A stretch of 36,480 bases of DNA from contig RHKY01000050.1 in assembly GCA_008363385.1 (NCBI GenBank), positions 1 to 36,480 on the forward strand. The letters run 5' to 3'. Positions 25,365 through 33,133 of this stretch are shown here, in pieces. The notes beneath the pieces were generated by a model. The model did no database searches and was not told the origin of the DNA. It saw only the letters and a program-made list of their open reading frames with translations. Each line of letters starts with the position of its first letter. Position 1 is the first letter of the stretch. The stretch comes from Acidobacteriota bacterium. GTDB taxonomy: Bacteria > Acidobacteriota > Thermoanaerobaculia > UBA5066. The translations under genes were made by a program, and so were the position numbers.

Positions 25365-27586
25365 GCGGGGGGCGCGGGCCGGGCGGCGAGCGCGCGGTAG
25401 CGGTCCGCCTCCGCGGCCCGGCCTGCCCCGTCGTGGAGGCGGACGAGGAGCCCGGCGGTCCGCCGCGTCCAGTCGCTCCCGTCGCCGAGGGTCTCGCGGA
25501 ACACGGGGAGCGCCGCCAGCAGCTGCTCCTCGGCCGGCTTCGCCCGCCCGAGGGAGAGGAGGCAGGCGGCGTACTTGACCCGCACCTTGGCGACGTCCTG
25601 GTTCCGCTCCCCGAAGCTCCTCACGCCCAGCCCGGTGGCCTCGCGGAGGACCGGCTCGGCCTCCGCGGGTCGGCCGCTCTCCGAGAGCGCCTCGCCGAGG
25701 TTCCCCAACGCCATCGCCGCCAGCGGGTTCCCCTCCGCCCGGAGGAGCCGGACCGCCTCGACGAGGAGCGGCTCGGCCTCGGCGAAGCGCCGCTGCCGGT
25801 TCAGGACGGCCCCGAGGTTGGTCAGGTCCAGGGCGACGTTGGGGTGCTCCGGGCCGAGCGTCCGCCGCTCGAAGTCGAGGACCTGCCGCATCAGCGGCTC
25901 GGCCTCCGAGAGCTTCCCCTGGTCGAGCTTCAGCTGGGCGAGGTTGCTCAGGATCCCCATCTCGTCCGCGTCGGGCTCGGTGCGGTACCGCCGCTTGACG
26001 GCGAGGGCCTCGCGGCAGAGCGCCTCGGCGCCTTCGAGGTCGCCCCGCTCCTGCCGGAGGACGCCCAGCGCCGAGAGGGGCTCGACGACGAGGGCGCCGT
26101 CGGGCCCTGGAACCTTCCGCCACGCCTCGACGGAGGCCCGGAGCATCGGCTCGGCAGCCTCGTAGTCCCCGAGCCTGAGGTACGTCATCCCGATCGTGTG
26201 GCGGACCCTCCCCTCGAGGTCGGGCTGCCCCGCGAACGACGGGCCGACCCTCTCGGCGGCGGCCTTCAGGGCCAGCAGGACGGTCACGTCGCGGGCCGTC
26301 CCCTCGACCGGGTTGGCCGAGCCGAGGGTGTCGAGGAGGAAGGCGTTGATCGCGTTGGCCCGCGCCGCCTCGCGCTCGGCCCGGTCGCGCTCCCGGGCGG
26401 CCCGCGCCGAGAGGAAGGCCATCGCGACGGCGCTTGCCACGACGAGGACGAGGACCGTCAGGGCGAACGCGAAGCCGGCGCGGTGCCGGGAGATCGCCTT
26501 CCTCAGCTGGTAGGCGGCGCTCGGCGGGCGGGCCGCGATCGGCTGGGAGGTCAGGTACCGCTCGACGTCGTCGGAGAGGGCGGCCACGCTCTGGTACCGC
26601 TGCGCGGGCTCGGCCTGGAGCGCCTTGGCCACGATCGTCTCGAGGTCGGCATCCGGGCGCCGCGTCCCGAGCCAGCCCTTCCCGAGCGGCGGAAGCGGCT
26701 CGTCGAGAGCCGTCCGAGCCGCCACCACGAACGTCCGGTCGGCGAAGGGGCGGGGCAGCCGCCCCGCGAGCATCTCGTACAGGACGACGCCGAGGGCGTA
26801 GACGTCCGTCCGGGTGTCGACCTCGTCCGGGTTCCCCCGGAGCTGCTCGGGGCTCATGTACGGGAGGGTCCCGTACACCTCCCCGACGCGCGTCAGGAAG
26901 GCGCCGGCGCCCAGCTCCTCGTCGGTGATCCGCGCCAGGCCGAAGTCGAGCACCTTGACGTCGGGGCCGGAAGCGCCGCTCGTCTCCGGGGACGGCGAGG
27001 GGGCGACGAGGACGTTCGACGGTTTGAGGTCGCGGTGGACGATCCCGCGCTGGTGCGCGTACGAGACGGCGTCGCAGACCTTCCGGAAGAGGCGGAGCCG
27101 CGAGGCGAGGAGCGCGGCGTCGAGGGGCCCCCGGGCGTTCTCCCGCGCGAGGTGCTCCTTCAGCGTCTCGCCGCGGACGAGCTCCATGGCGAAGAAGGGC
27201 CGGCCGTCGTCCGTCGACCCCGACTCGTAGATCGCGCCGATCCCGGGGTGCTTCAGGCGGGCGAGCGCCCGCACCTCGCGCTGGAACAGGCGGAGCCGCG
27301 TGTCGTCGACCGGCCCCAGCCCGCCGAGCACCTTCAGCGCGACGGGCCGCCGGGGGTGCTCCTGCTCGGCCTCGTAGACGACCGCCATGCCGCCGCGCCC
27401 GAGCTCGCGGACGACCCGGTAGCTCCCGACGTAGGACGCCGCGCGCGCCCCGGCCCGGTTCGGCGGGAAGGGCTCGGTCGCCAGGTCTCCCGGAGAGCCG
27501 GCCGGCCGGTGCGGCTCGCCCGCGCCGTCGGTCCCGGCGGCGTCGCGCCCTGCTCGGGGTGCATCGCGGTCGCCCGTGGCCGTCAC
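25355..27586 (-). CDS. Membrane Ser/Thr protein kinase with C-terminal TPR repeats
   Basis: Hanks-type kinase of 743 aa. The kinase domain spans about 55-340: Gly-rich loop ELGRGGMAVVY (61-71), ATP Lys85 in VALKVL, catalytic HRDLKPSN (184-191), DFG at 214-216 and SPE at 245-247 in place of APE, all intact, so active. A juxtamembrane stretch is followed by one membrane helix at about 371-393. The rest (about 400-730) is TPR repeats of the kinesin-light-chain type (for example EHPNVALDLTNLGAVLNRQ), here outside the membrane. This architecture is common in Acidobacteria and Planctomycetes. GTG 27586 has GAGGTGA upstream and a TAAGAT box before that. Targets are unknown. Confidence 0.92.
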   Translation of the reverse strand: MTATGDRDAPRAGRDAAGTDGAGEPHRPAGSPGDLATEPFPPNRAGARAASYVGSYRVVRELGRGGMAVVYEAEQEHPRRPVALKVLGGLGPVDDTRLRLFQREVRALARLKHPGIGAIYESGSTDDGRPFFAMELVRGETLKEHLARENARGPLDAALLASRLRLFRKVCDAVSYAHQRGIVHRDLKPSNVLVAPSPSPETSGASGPDVKVLDFGLARITDEELGAGAFLTRVGEVYGTLPYMSPEQLRGNPDEVDTRTDVYALGVVLYEMLAGRLPRPFADRTFVVAARTALDEPLPPLGKGWLGTRRPDADLETIVAKALQAEPAQRYQSVAALSDDVERYLTSQPIAARPPSAAYQLRKAISRHRAGFAFALTVLVLVVASAVAMAFLSARAARERDRAEREAARANAINAFLLDTLGSANPVEGTARDVTVLLALKAAAERVGPSFAGQPDLEGRVRHTIGMTYLRLGDYEAAEPMLRASVEAWRKVPGPDGALVVEPLSALGVLRQERGDLEGAEALCREALAVKRRYRTEPDADEMGILSNLAQLKLDQGKLSEAEPLMRQVLDFERRTLGPEHPNVALDLTNLGAVLNRQRRFAEAEPLLVEAVRLLRAEGNPLAAMALGNLGEALSESGRPAEAEPVLREATGLGVRSFGERNQDVAKVRVKYAACLLSLGRAKPAEEQLLAALPVFRETLGDGSDWTRRTAGLLVRLHDGAGRAAEADRYRALAARPAPPAAP

Positions 27587-27605
27587 GGGTCACCTCGCGG
27601 GGGTC

Positions 27606-27611
27606 ATCTTA
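27606..27611 (-). promoter_or_regulatory. -10-like box TAAGAT for the kinase gene
   Basis: Minus-strand TAAGAT, the same hexamer as before the S46 gene, 19 bases before GTG 27586. No -35. The rest of the gap 27612-27780 holds a small AT-rich patch with TTGACG at 27677-27682 (plus strand) but no fitting -10, so the acpS promoter is not located. Confidence 0.35.
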
Positions 27612-27780
27612 GTCCCGGCGGGAGGGACCTGGCCGAAGGCGCCCGGGCCGTGCGCCGTCATGGGCAATTTGCATCCTTGACGGTCCCCCGGGCCGCGGCG
27701 CAGCTTCTCGACGGAAGTCGTCGTCTCCAGTGGAGGTCTGGGTCGATTCGTCGCGGGGGGAGGCCCCGGAGGCGAGGGGG

Positions 27781-28182
27781 ATGATCCTCGGCATCGGGAC
27801 GGACCTGATGGACGTCTCGCGGATGGCTCGCGAGCTCGCGGGGGCCTCGGGCTTCCGGGAGGAGCTCTTCACCGCCGCCGAGATCGCCTACTGCGAGACC
27901 TGCCGCCACCCCGCCCGGCACTACGCGGCCCGGTTCGCGGCCAAGGAGGCCCTCGTCAAGGCGCTCGGGCCCGAGGCGCCGGCCGGGGTCGCGTGGCGGG
28001 AGGCGGAGGTCGACCGGGACGGGCCGGGCGGGCCGAGGCTGCGGCTCCACGGGCGGCTGCGGGAGGCCGCGGCGCGCCTCGGGGTGAGGAACGTCTTCGT
28101 CTCCGTCTCCCACACGGACGCCCTGGCCTCGGCCACGGTCGTCCTGGAAGGGGCGGGGGCGGAAAGGGGGAGCGGAACGTGA
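27781..28182 (+). CDS. acpS: Holo-[acyl-carrier-protein] synthase (4'-phosphopantetheinyl transferase)
   Basis: Transfers phosphopantetheine from CoA to the conserved Ser of acyl carrier proteins. 133 aa, normal AcpS length. Signatures: GIGTDLMDVSRM with the magnesium-binding Asp8, FTAAEIAYC, ARFAAKEALVKALG with the catalytic Glu, and VSVSHTDALASATVV near the end. ATG 27781 has GGAGG eight bases upstream; an upstream in-frame GTG at 27730 would add 17 unconserved residues and is rejected. Its stop overlaps the GTG of the next gene (GTGA). Placement at the head of a ligase-ACP-Kbl cluster suggests it activates the ACP two genes on; it may also be the cell's only AcpS. Confidence 0.94.
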   Translation: MILGIGTDLMDVSRMARELAGASGFREELFTAAEIAYCETCRHPARHYAARFAAKEALVKALGPEAPAGVAWREAEVDRDGPGGPRLRLHGRLREAAARLGVRNVFVSVSHTDALASATVVLEGAGAERGSGT

Positions 28183-29876
28183 GCGGGACGTCTGTCGCGG
28201 AGACCGCGGAGGTCTCCGCCTGGAGGGTCGCCGAGCGGGAGCTCGGCTGGGGGCAGGGGCAGCCGTACAACATCGGCTGGAACCTCACCGACCGGAACTG
28301 CCGGCTCGGGCTCGCACGGAAGACCGCGCTCCTCTGGGAGGGGTCGGACGGCAGGGAGCGGACCTACACCTTCGACGACTTGCGGGTCCTCTCCAACACC
28401 GTCGCCGCCTGGCTCCAGGGCCACGGCCTCGCCCCGGGGGAGCGCGTCTGCCTCTTCCTCGACCGGGTGCCGGAGCTGTACATCGCCTTCGCCGGGATCC
28501 TGAAGCTGGGCGCCGTCGCCCAGCCCCTCTTCTCGGCGTTCGGCGACGAGTCGCTCGGCGTGAGGCTCGCGAACGCCGGGACCGCCGCGGTCCTGACGCA
28601 GAAGAAGCACCTCCCGAAGGTCCGCCGCGCGCGGGCGCAGCTGCCCGGCCTGCGCCTCGTCGTCGTCGTGGACGCCGACGGCGCCTCGCTCGGCCCCGGC
28701 GAGGTCGCCCTCTCGCTCGACGCCGAGCCGCGGGTCGACGACTTCCCGGTCTTCCCGGCGACGCCCGAGACCCCCTCGCTCCTCCACTACACCTCCGGGA
28801 CGACCGGGCAGCCGAAGGGGGCGCAGCACGTCCACGGCTCCCTCGTCTCGCAGTACCTGACGGCGAAGGTCGTCCTGGACCTGAGACCCGACGACGTCTA
28901 CTGGTGCAACGCCGACCCCGGCTGGGTGACGGGGACCTCGTACGGGATCATCGGCCCCTGGTCCAACGGGATCACGCAGGCGGTCCTCGACGCCGGCTTC
29001 TCGGCCGAGCGGTGGTACTCGTTCATCGAGAAGCGCCGCGTAACCGTCTGGTACTCGGCCCCGACGGCGATCCGCCTCCTGATGAAGGAGGGGCGCGCGC
29101 CGGTCGAGCGGCACGACCTCTCCTCTCTCCGGCACCTGGCGAGCGTGGGCGAGCCGCTGAACGCCGAGGCGGTCCACTGGTCGCGCGAGGCGATCGGCCT
29201 CCCCTTCCACGACACCTACTGGCAGACGGAGACCGGCTGCATCGTCGTCACGAACCTCCCCGGGATGCCGATCAAGGCGGGCTCGATGGGGAAGCCCTTC
29301 CCGGGCATCACGGCGGCCGTCCTCGACCCGCGGACGCACGAGCCGGTGGGGGCGCCGGGGCGCGTCGGCCTCCTGGCCCTGAAGCCGGGGTGGCCCTCGA
29401 TGATCCGCGGCTACTGGCAGAACCCCGAGGGCTACGCCAAGAAGTTCGCCAACGGCTGGTACCTGACGGGCGACCGGGCCACCGTCGACCCGGACGGCTA
29501 CTTCTGGTTCGTCGGGCGCGACGACGACGTCATCAACACCGGCGGCCACCTCGTCGGGCCGTTCGAGATCGAGTCGGCGCTGCTGGAGCACCCCGCCGTC
29601 GCCGAGTCGGCCGCCGTCGCCAAGCCCGACCCGGTGAACATGGAGGTCGTCAAGGCGTTCGTCACGCTCAAGCCGGCCTTCACCGCCTCTCCCGACCTCG
29701 AGCTCGAGATCATGAACTTCGTCCGGAAGCGGCTCTCCCCGCTCGCGATGCCGCAGGAGATCGCCTTCGTGGCGTCCCTGCCGCGGACCCGGAGCGGGAA
29801 GATCGTGCGGCGGGTCCTCCGCGCGCAGGAGTTTGGCGAGCCGGCCGGCGACCTGTCGACGCTGATGGAGGACTGA
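28179..29876 (+). CDS. Acetyl-CoA synthetase-like AMP-forming acyl ligase
   Basis: ANL-superfamily enzyme of 565 aa that activates a carboxylic acid with ATP. P-loop motif YTSGTTGQPKGA (204-215), then NADPGWVTGTSYGI, the A5 motif YWQTETG (347-353), YLTGDRA, the hinge/A8 region, and SGK with the catalytic Lys541 in TRSGKIVRR, which in acetyl-CoA synthetases is also the site of lysine acetylation. Trp348 matches the residue that shortens the acyl pocket in acetyl-CoA synthetases, so the acid is probably small (acetate or propionate; inference). It is shorter than Acs (about 650 aa), nearer to AcsA-type enzymes. GTG start overlaps the acpS stop; its own stop touches the ACP gene. With an ACP next door, the acceptor may be holo-ACP rather than CoA. 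Confidence 0.9.
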   Translation: MSGTSVAETAEVSAWRVAERELGWGQGQPYNIGWNLTDRNCRLGLARKTALLWEGSDGRERTYTFDDLRVLSNTVAAWLQGHGLAPGERVCLFLDRVPELYIAFAGILKLGAVAQPLFSAFGDESLGVRLANAGTAAVLTQKKHLPKVRRARAQLPGLRLVVVVDADGASLGPGEVALSLDAEPRVDDFPVFPATPETPSLLHYTSGTTGQPKGAQHVHGSLVSQYLTAKVVLDLRPDDVYWCNADPGWVTGTSYGIIGPWSNGITQAVLDAGFSAERWYSFIEKRRVTVWYSAPTAIRLLMKEGRAPVERHDLSSLRHLASVGEPLNAEAVHWSREAIGLPFHDTYWQTETGCIVVTNLPGMPIKAGSMGKPFPGITAAVLDPRTHEPVGAPGRVGLLALKPGWPSMIRGYWQNPEGYAKKFANGWYLTGDRATVDPDGYFWFVGRDDDVINTGGHLVGPFEIESALLEHPAVAESAAVAKPDPVNMEVVKAFVTLKPAFTASPDLELEIMNFVRKRLSPLAMPQEIAFVASLPRTRSGKIVRRVLRAQEFGEPAGDLSTLMED

Positions 29877-30134
29877 ATGGACGACCTCAGGAAGACGATC
29901 CTCGACTACGTCCGCCGCGAGTACATCGAGGAGGGGGACGACCGGCCCCTCGGCGTCGACACGCCGCTCATCACGGGCGGCATCGTCGACTCCTTCTCGA
30001 TGGTCTCCCTCAAGCGGTTCCTGGAGCGGAAGTACTCCCTCTCCATCCCGGACGCCGACGCGTCCCCCGAGGCGTTCGACAGCGTCGAGAAGATCGCCGT
30101 CCTCGTCGAGCGGCTCTCGGCCGTGAGGTCCTGA
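29877..30134 (+). CDS. Acyl carrier protein (dedicated, non-FAS type)
   Basis: Carrier protein of 85 aa with a four-helix phosphopantetheine-binding fold. The attachment Ser is Ser39 in GGIVDSFSMV, a variant of the usual D-S-L motif with Phe after Ser. The helix-III region SIPDADASPEAFDSVEKI (in part) fits. It is less acidic than the fatty-acid ACP, typical of specialised carriers. ATG 29877 follows the ligase stop with no gap and GGAGG in the ligase end serves as ribosome site, so the two are coupled. The Kbl-like gene starts two bases after its stop. Confidence 0.9.
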   Translation: MDDLRKTILDYVRREYIEEGDDRPLGVDTPLITGGIVDSFSMVSLKRFLERKYSLSIPDADASPEAFDSVEKIAVLVERLSAVRS

Positions 30135-30135
30135 G

Positions 30136-31389
30136 ATGGCCCCCGTCGAGACCGCCTCCTTCCGCGACGTCTTCCGCGCCGACCTCGACGCGCTCCGCCA
30201 GGCGGGGCTCTACAAGGAGGAGCGGTTCATCCACGCCCCGCAGGGGGCCGAGGTCGAGGTGGAGTTCCCCTCCGGCGCGACGCCGAAGAGGGTCCTCAAC
30301 CTCTGCTCGAACAACTACCTGGGCCTCTCCTCCCACCCGGCGGTCGTGAAGGCCGCCCACGAGGGGCTCGACCGCCGCGGGTACGGCATGTCCTCCGTCC
30401 GGTTCATCTGCGGGACGCAGGACGTCCACCGGGAGCTGGAGGCCCGGCTGACCTCCTTCCTCGGGACCGAGGAGACGCTCCTCTTCTCGTCGTGCCTCGA
30501 CGCCAACGCGGGCGTCTTCGAGGCGCTCTTCAACGAGAAGGACGTCCTGATCGCCGACCGGCTCGTCCACGCCTCGATCGTCGACGGGATGCGCCTCTGC
30601 AAGGCGGCGACGGACACCTACAAGCACGCCGACGTGGGCCACCTCGAGGAGAAGCTCGTCGAGCACGCCGACAAGCGCTTCCGCGTCGTCATCACCGACG
30701 GCGTCTTCTCGATGGACGGGGACCTGGCCCCGCTCGACCGGATCGTGGCGGCGGCGAAGGCCCACGGCGCCCTCGTCTTCGTCGACGACTCGCACGCCTC
30801 GGGCTTCATCGGCAGGACCGGGCGCGGGACGCCCGAGCACTTCGGCGTCCTGGGCGAGGTCGACCTGATCACGACGACGTTCGGCAAGGCGCTCGGCGGG
30901 GCCTCCGGCGGCTGCGTCAGCGGGCGCAAGGAGCTCGTCGACATGTGCCGCCAGCGCGCGCGGCCGTACCTCTTCTCGAACACCCTCGCCTCGGTCATCG
31001 TGACGGCGACGCTGAAGGTGCTCGACCTCGTCTCCGAGACGACCGAGCGGCGGGACCGGCTGGAGGAGAACACCCGGACCTGGCGGAGGCTCCTCGCCGA
31101 GGCCGGCTTCGACGTCAAGCGGGGGGAGAGCCCGATCGTCCCCGTCATGCTCTACAACGCCAAGCTGGCGCAGGACGTCGCGCGGGACCTCTTCGCCGAG
31201 GGGGTCTACGTCGTCGGCTTCTTCTTCCCGGTCGTGGCCAAGGGGCAGGCGCGGATCCGGACTCAGCTCTCCGCGGCCCACACGAAGGAGCACCTGGAGC
31301 GGGCGATCGAGGCCTTCGTCAAGGTCGGGCGCAGGTACGAGATCCTCGGCAAGACGCGCGACGAGGTCGTCGCGCGGTACGGCCTCTGA
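30136..31389 (+). CDS. kbl: Kbl-like alpha-oxoamine synthase (glycine C-acetyltransferase type)
   Basis: PLP enzyme of 417 aa that condenses an acyl thioester with an amino acid. It is very similar to E. coli Kbl (2-amino-3-ketobutyrate CoA ligase): LNLCSNNYLGLSSHP, SVRFICGTQDVHRELE, FSSCLDANAGVFEALF, TDGVFSMDGD, VDDSHASGF (His220), the PLP Lys251 in TTTFGKALGGASGG, and GFFFPVVAKGQARIRTQLSAAHT (in part). Kbl uses acetyl-CoA and glycine. The usual partner tdh (threonine dehydrogenase) is absent; instead it sits with a ligase, ACP and acpS. It may use an acyl-ACP made by them. Assignment to the Kbl branch is firm by signature; the biological substrate is open. Confidence 0.9.
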   Translation: MAPVETASFRDVFRADLDALRQAGLYKEERFIHAPQGAEVEVEFPSGATPKRVLNLCSNNYLGLSSHPAVVKAAHEGLDRRGYGMSSVRFICGTQDVHRELEARLTSFLGTEETLLFSSCLDANAGVFEALFNEKDVLIADRLVHASIVDGMRLCKAATDTYKHADVGHLEEKLVEHADKRFRVVITDGVFSMDGDLAPLDRIVAAAKAHGALVFVDDSHASGFIGRTGRGTPEHFGVLGEVDLITTTFGKALGGASGGCVSGRKELVDMCRQRARPYLFSNTLASVIVTATLKVLDLVSETTERRDRLEENTRTWRRLLAEAGFDVKRGESPIVPVMLYNAKLAQDVARDLFAEGVYVVGFFFPVVAKGQARIRTQLSAAHTKEHLERAIEAFVKVGRRYEILGKTRDEVVARYGL

Positions 31390-31410
31390 GGCGGGGCCGA
31401 AGGAGGGACC

Positions 31411-31716
31411 ATGCAGCCGAGACGGATCGTCGACGTGGCGCTCCCGCCGGGGGCGGACCCCGACGACAAGGAGCTGGAGCTCATCCGGGCGGCCTTCCAG
31501 GTCATCGCGGCCCTTCGCCTCCAGCAGGGGACCCAGTGGAAGGAGACGGCGAGCCACCTGGAGCTGGAAGGGTGGACCGTCCGCTGGGGCCTCACCTGGC
31601 GCGCCGAGGCCAAGCGGGGGGAGGAGTACGAGGAGGCCACCGGGGCCACCCTCGACGAGGCCCTCTCGAGCGTCGCCGGGCTCGTGATGGCGGACACGGT
31701 CGGCCGGGTGCCGTAG
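31411..31716 (+). CDS. Small protein of unknown function downstream of kbl
   Basis: Not recognised. 101 aa, soluble, mixed alpha/beta by composition. A helical stretch (DKELELIRAAFQVIAALRLQQ, in part) is followed by a Trp-containing beta-like part (LEGWTVRWGLTWRAEA) and a closing helix. AAGGAGG lies at ideal distance before ATG 31411, 21 bases after kbl, so it is probably the last gene of the acpS-kbl operon. Its 3' end overlaps by 125 bases the minus-strand HEAT gene read to its first stop. Strong ribosome site and GC-rich third positions support it being real. Confidence 0.7.
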   Translation: MQPRRIVDVALPPGADPDDKELELIRAAFQVIAALRLQQGTQWKETASHLELEGWTVRWGLTWRAEAKRGEEYEEATGATLDEALSSVAGLVMADTVGRVP

Positions 31717-33124
31717 AAGGCCGGTCTCCTCCCGGGGCGGGGCGCGGGGGGCAGCCGCCCGGCTCGGGGACACCCGGGGGCTTCGTGGCCCCCGGGGAGC
31801 CGGCGGCCCCTACCGGCCCCGTCCCGGGCCCGAGCGAGAGGCGGCCTGCAACGTCCTCCGTGGCCAGGCTCAGCCGGCCGGCCTCGTCGCCCGCGAGGGA
31901 CAGCTGCCCGGGGGCCCCCCCCTCGACGCGCGCCTGGATCGCGGCGATCGCCTGCCGTGCGGCGCGCCTGAGCGCCGCGTCGAAGGGGTGAGCGGAAGCG
32001 GACTCGCGCAGGGGAACGACGGCCCGGGGCGAAGCAGCGCGTCCCAGGGCCTCGGCGGCGGCGACGCGGAGGGTCTCGTCCTCGTGGGCGAGCGCCCGGA
32101 GGAGGAGCGCCTCGCCCGCTTCCGTCGCCTCTTCCCGCGCGGCGGCGCGGAGCGCGGCCCGGGCCAGGAGCGGCTTGCCCGAGTCGAGCGCCCCCGAGAG
32201 GAGCGCGAGGGCCTCGGACGCCTCGAGCCGCTCTCCCAGCGCCACGACGGCGCGCGCGGCGGCCTCCTCGGGGACCTCCCCGCCCGTGGCGAGCGCGCGG
32301 AGGAGCCCGATCCCCTCCTCGCCGAGCGAGAGCGCCGCCTCGAGCCGGACGGCGGGGTCGGCGTCGCGGCTCGCCCCGAGCGTGGCCTCCCGAGTCGGCC
32401 CCGCGCCGGGGAACTCCTTCAGGAGCGTCCGGAGGTTCTCGAGCCGCACCGCGGCGGTGGGCTCGGCCGCGCAGTTGGCGGCGATCCTCTCCGCCACTTC
32501 CTTCGGCGCGACGAGCCGCCGCGCGACCTCGACCACGGCAGCGAGCGCCGCGCCGAGCGGCCCGGCTCCGCCGGGGTCGGAGGCGATCTCGACGCGGAGC
32601 TCGTCCCCCGCCACGAGGGCCGAGACCTCGAGCCGCCCCTCTCGCCCATCCGGCGCCCGGACCACGAGGCGGCCCGCGAAGAGCTCGGCCAGCTCGCGGC
32701 GAGCCTCCACGCCGAGGACCGCGCGGGCGAGCGCCTGCTCGCCCTGGACGTACGCCGCCCGGTCGAAGGCCCCGTCGCCGGTCTCGATCTCGCCGCCGTC
32801 GAAGACCTTCTCGAACGCCGTGCCCGCCCCCTCGGGACGGACGGTCAGGCCGTACGGCCCGTGGCCGAGGCCGCCCACGGCGATCCGGATCCGGTCCGCG
32901 CCGCCGCGCGGCCGGACCCGTTCGAGACGGACCGGGAGCCCCGAGGCGTCGGCCACGAGGGCGCCGTCGATCCCCAGGACCGTCCGGACCTCTGGGCTCG
33001 AGAGCCCCGCCGACTCGGCCGCCCTCCGGAAGACCGCGGCCCTCTCCCGGGCCGTGACCCAGGCCACGAGGTACGTCACCGGCGCCGCCACCACCGCGAT
33101 CAGGAGCCCGAGCGCGGGGTCCAT
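31592..33124 (-). CDS. HEAT-repeat protein with N-terminal membrane helix, partner of the Hsp70
   Basis: 510 aa to the first stop. One N-terminal hydrophobic helix (about 5-22, PALGLLIAVVAAPVTYLVAW). The next 200 residues form an unrecognised domain. From about residue 245 come helical HEAT-type repeats (DPAVRLEAALSLGEEG, DETLRVAAAEALGRAASP and others). After about 405 there is a short tail with three GQ/GR-LSL repeats (31829-31911), then a Pro/Arg-rich low-complexity end that runs antisense into the small gene at 31411-31716 and may not be native. GAGGAGG precedes ATG 33124, nine bases after the Hsp70 stop, so the two form an operon. Probably a scaffold; function unknown. Confidence 0.75.
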   Translation of the reverse strand: MDPALGLLIAVVAAPVTYLVAWVTARERAAVFRRAAESAGLSSPEVRTVLGIDGALVADASGLPVRLERVRPRGGADRIRIAVGGLGHGPYGLTVRPEGAGTAFEKVFDGGEIETGDGAFDRAAYVQGEQALARAVLGVEARRELAELFAGRLVVRAPDGREGRLEVSALVAGDELRVEIASDPGGAGPLGAALAAVVEVARRLVAPKEVAERIAANCAAEPTAAVRLENLRTLLKEFPGAGPTREATLGASRDADPAVRLEAALSLGEEGIGLLRALATGGEVPEEAAARAVVALGERLEASEALALLSGALDSGKPLLARAALRAAAREEATEAGEALLLRALAHEDETLRVAAAEALGRAASPRAVVPLRESASAHPFDAALRRAARQAIAAIQARVEGGAPGQLSLAGDEAGRLSLATEDVAGRLSLGPGTGPVGAAGSPGATKPPGVPEPGGCPPRPAPGGDRPSTAPGRPCPPSRARRRSRGPRRGWPRWPPRTPPPAWPRRAR

Positions 33125-33133
33125 CTCGCCTCC

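Noticed and set aside
27677-27682. TTGACG as -35 box of the acpS operon
   Set aside because: No -10-like hexamer at 16-19 bases downstream; the match is probably chance.
27993-28178. Upstream extension of the acyl ligase
   Set aside because: It is a shadow of acpS in another frame; the GTG 28179 overlap with the acpS stop and the start of family similarity fix the start.
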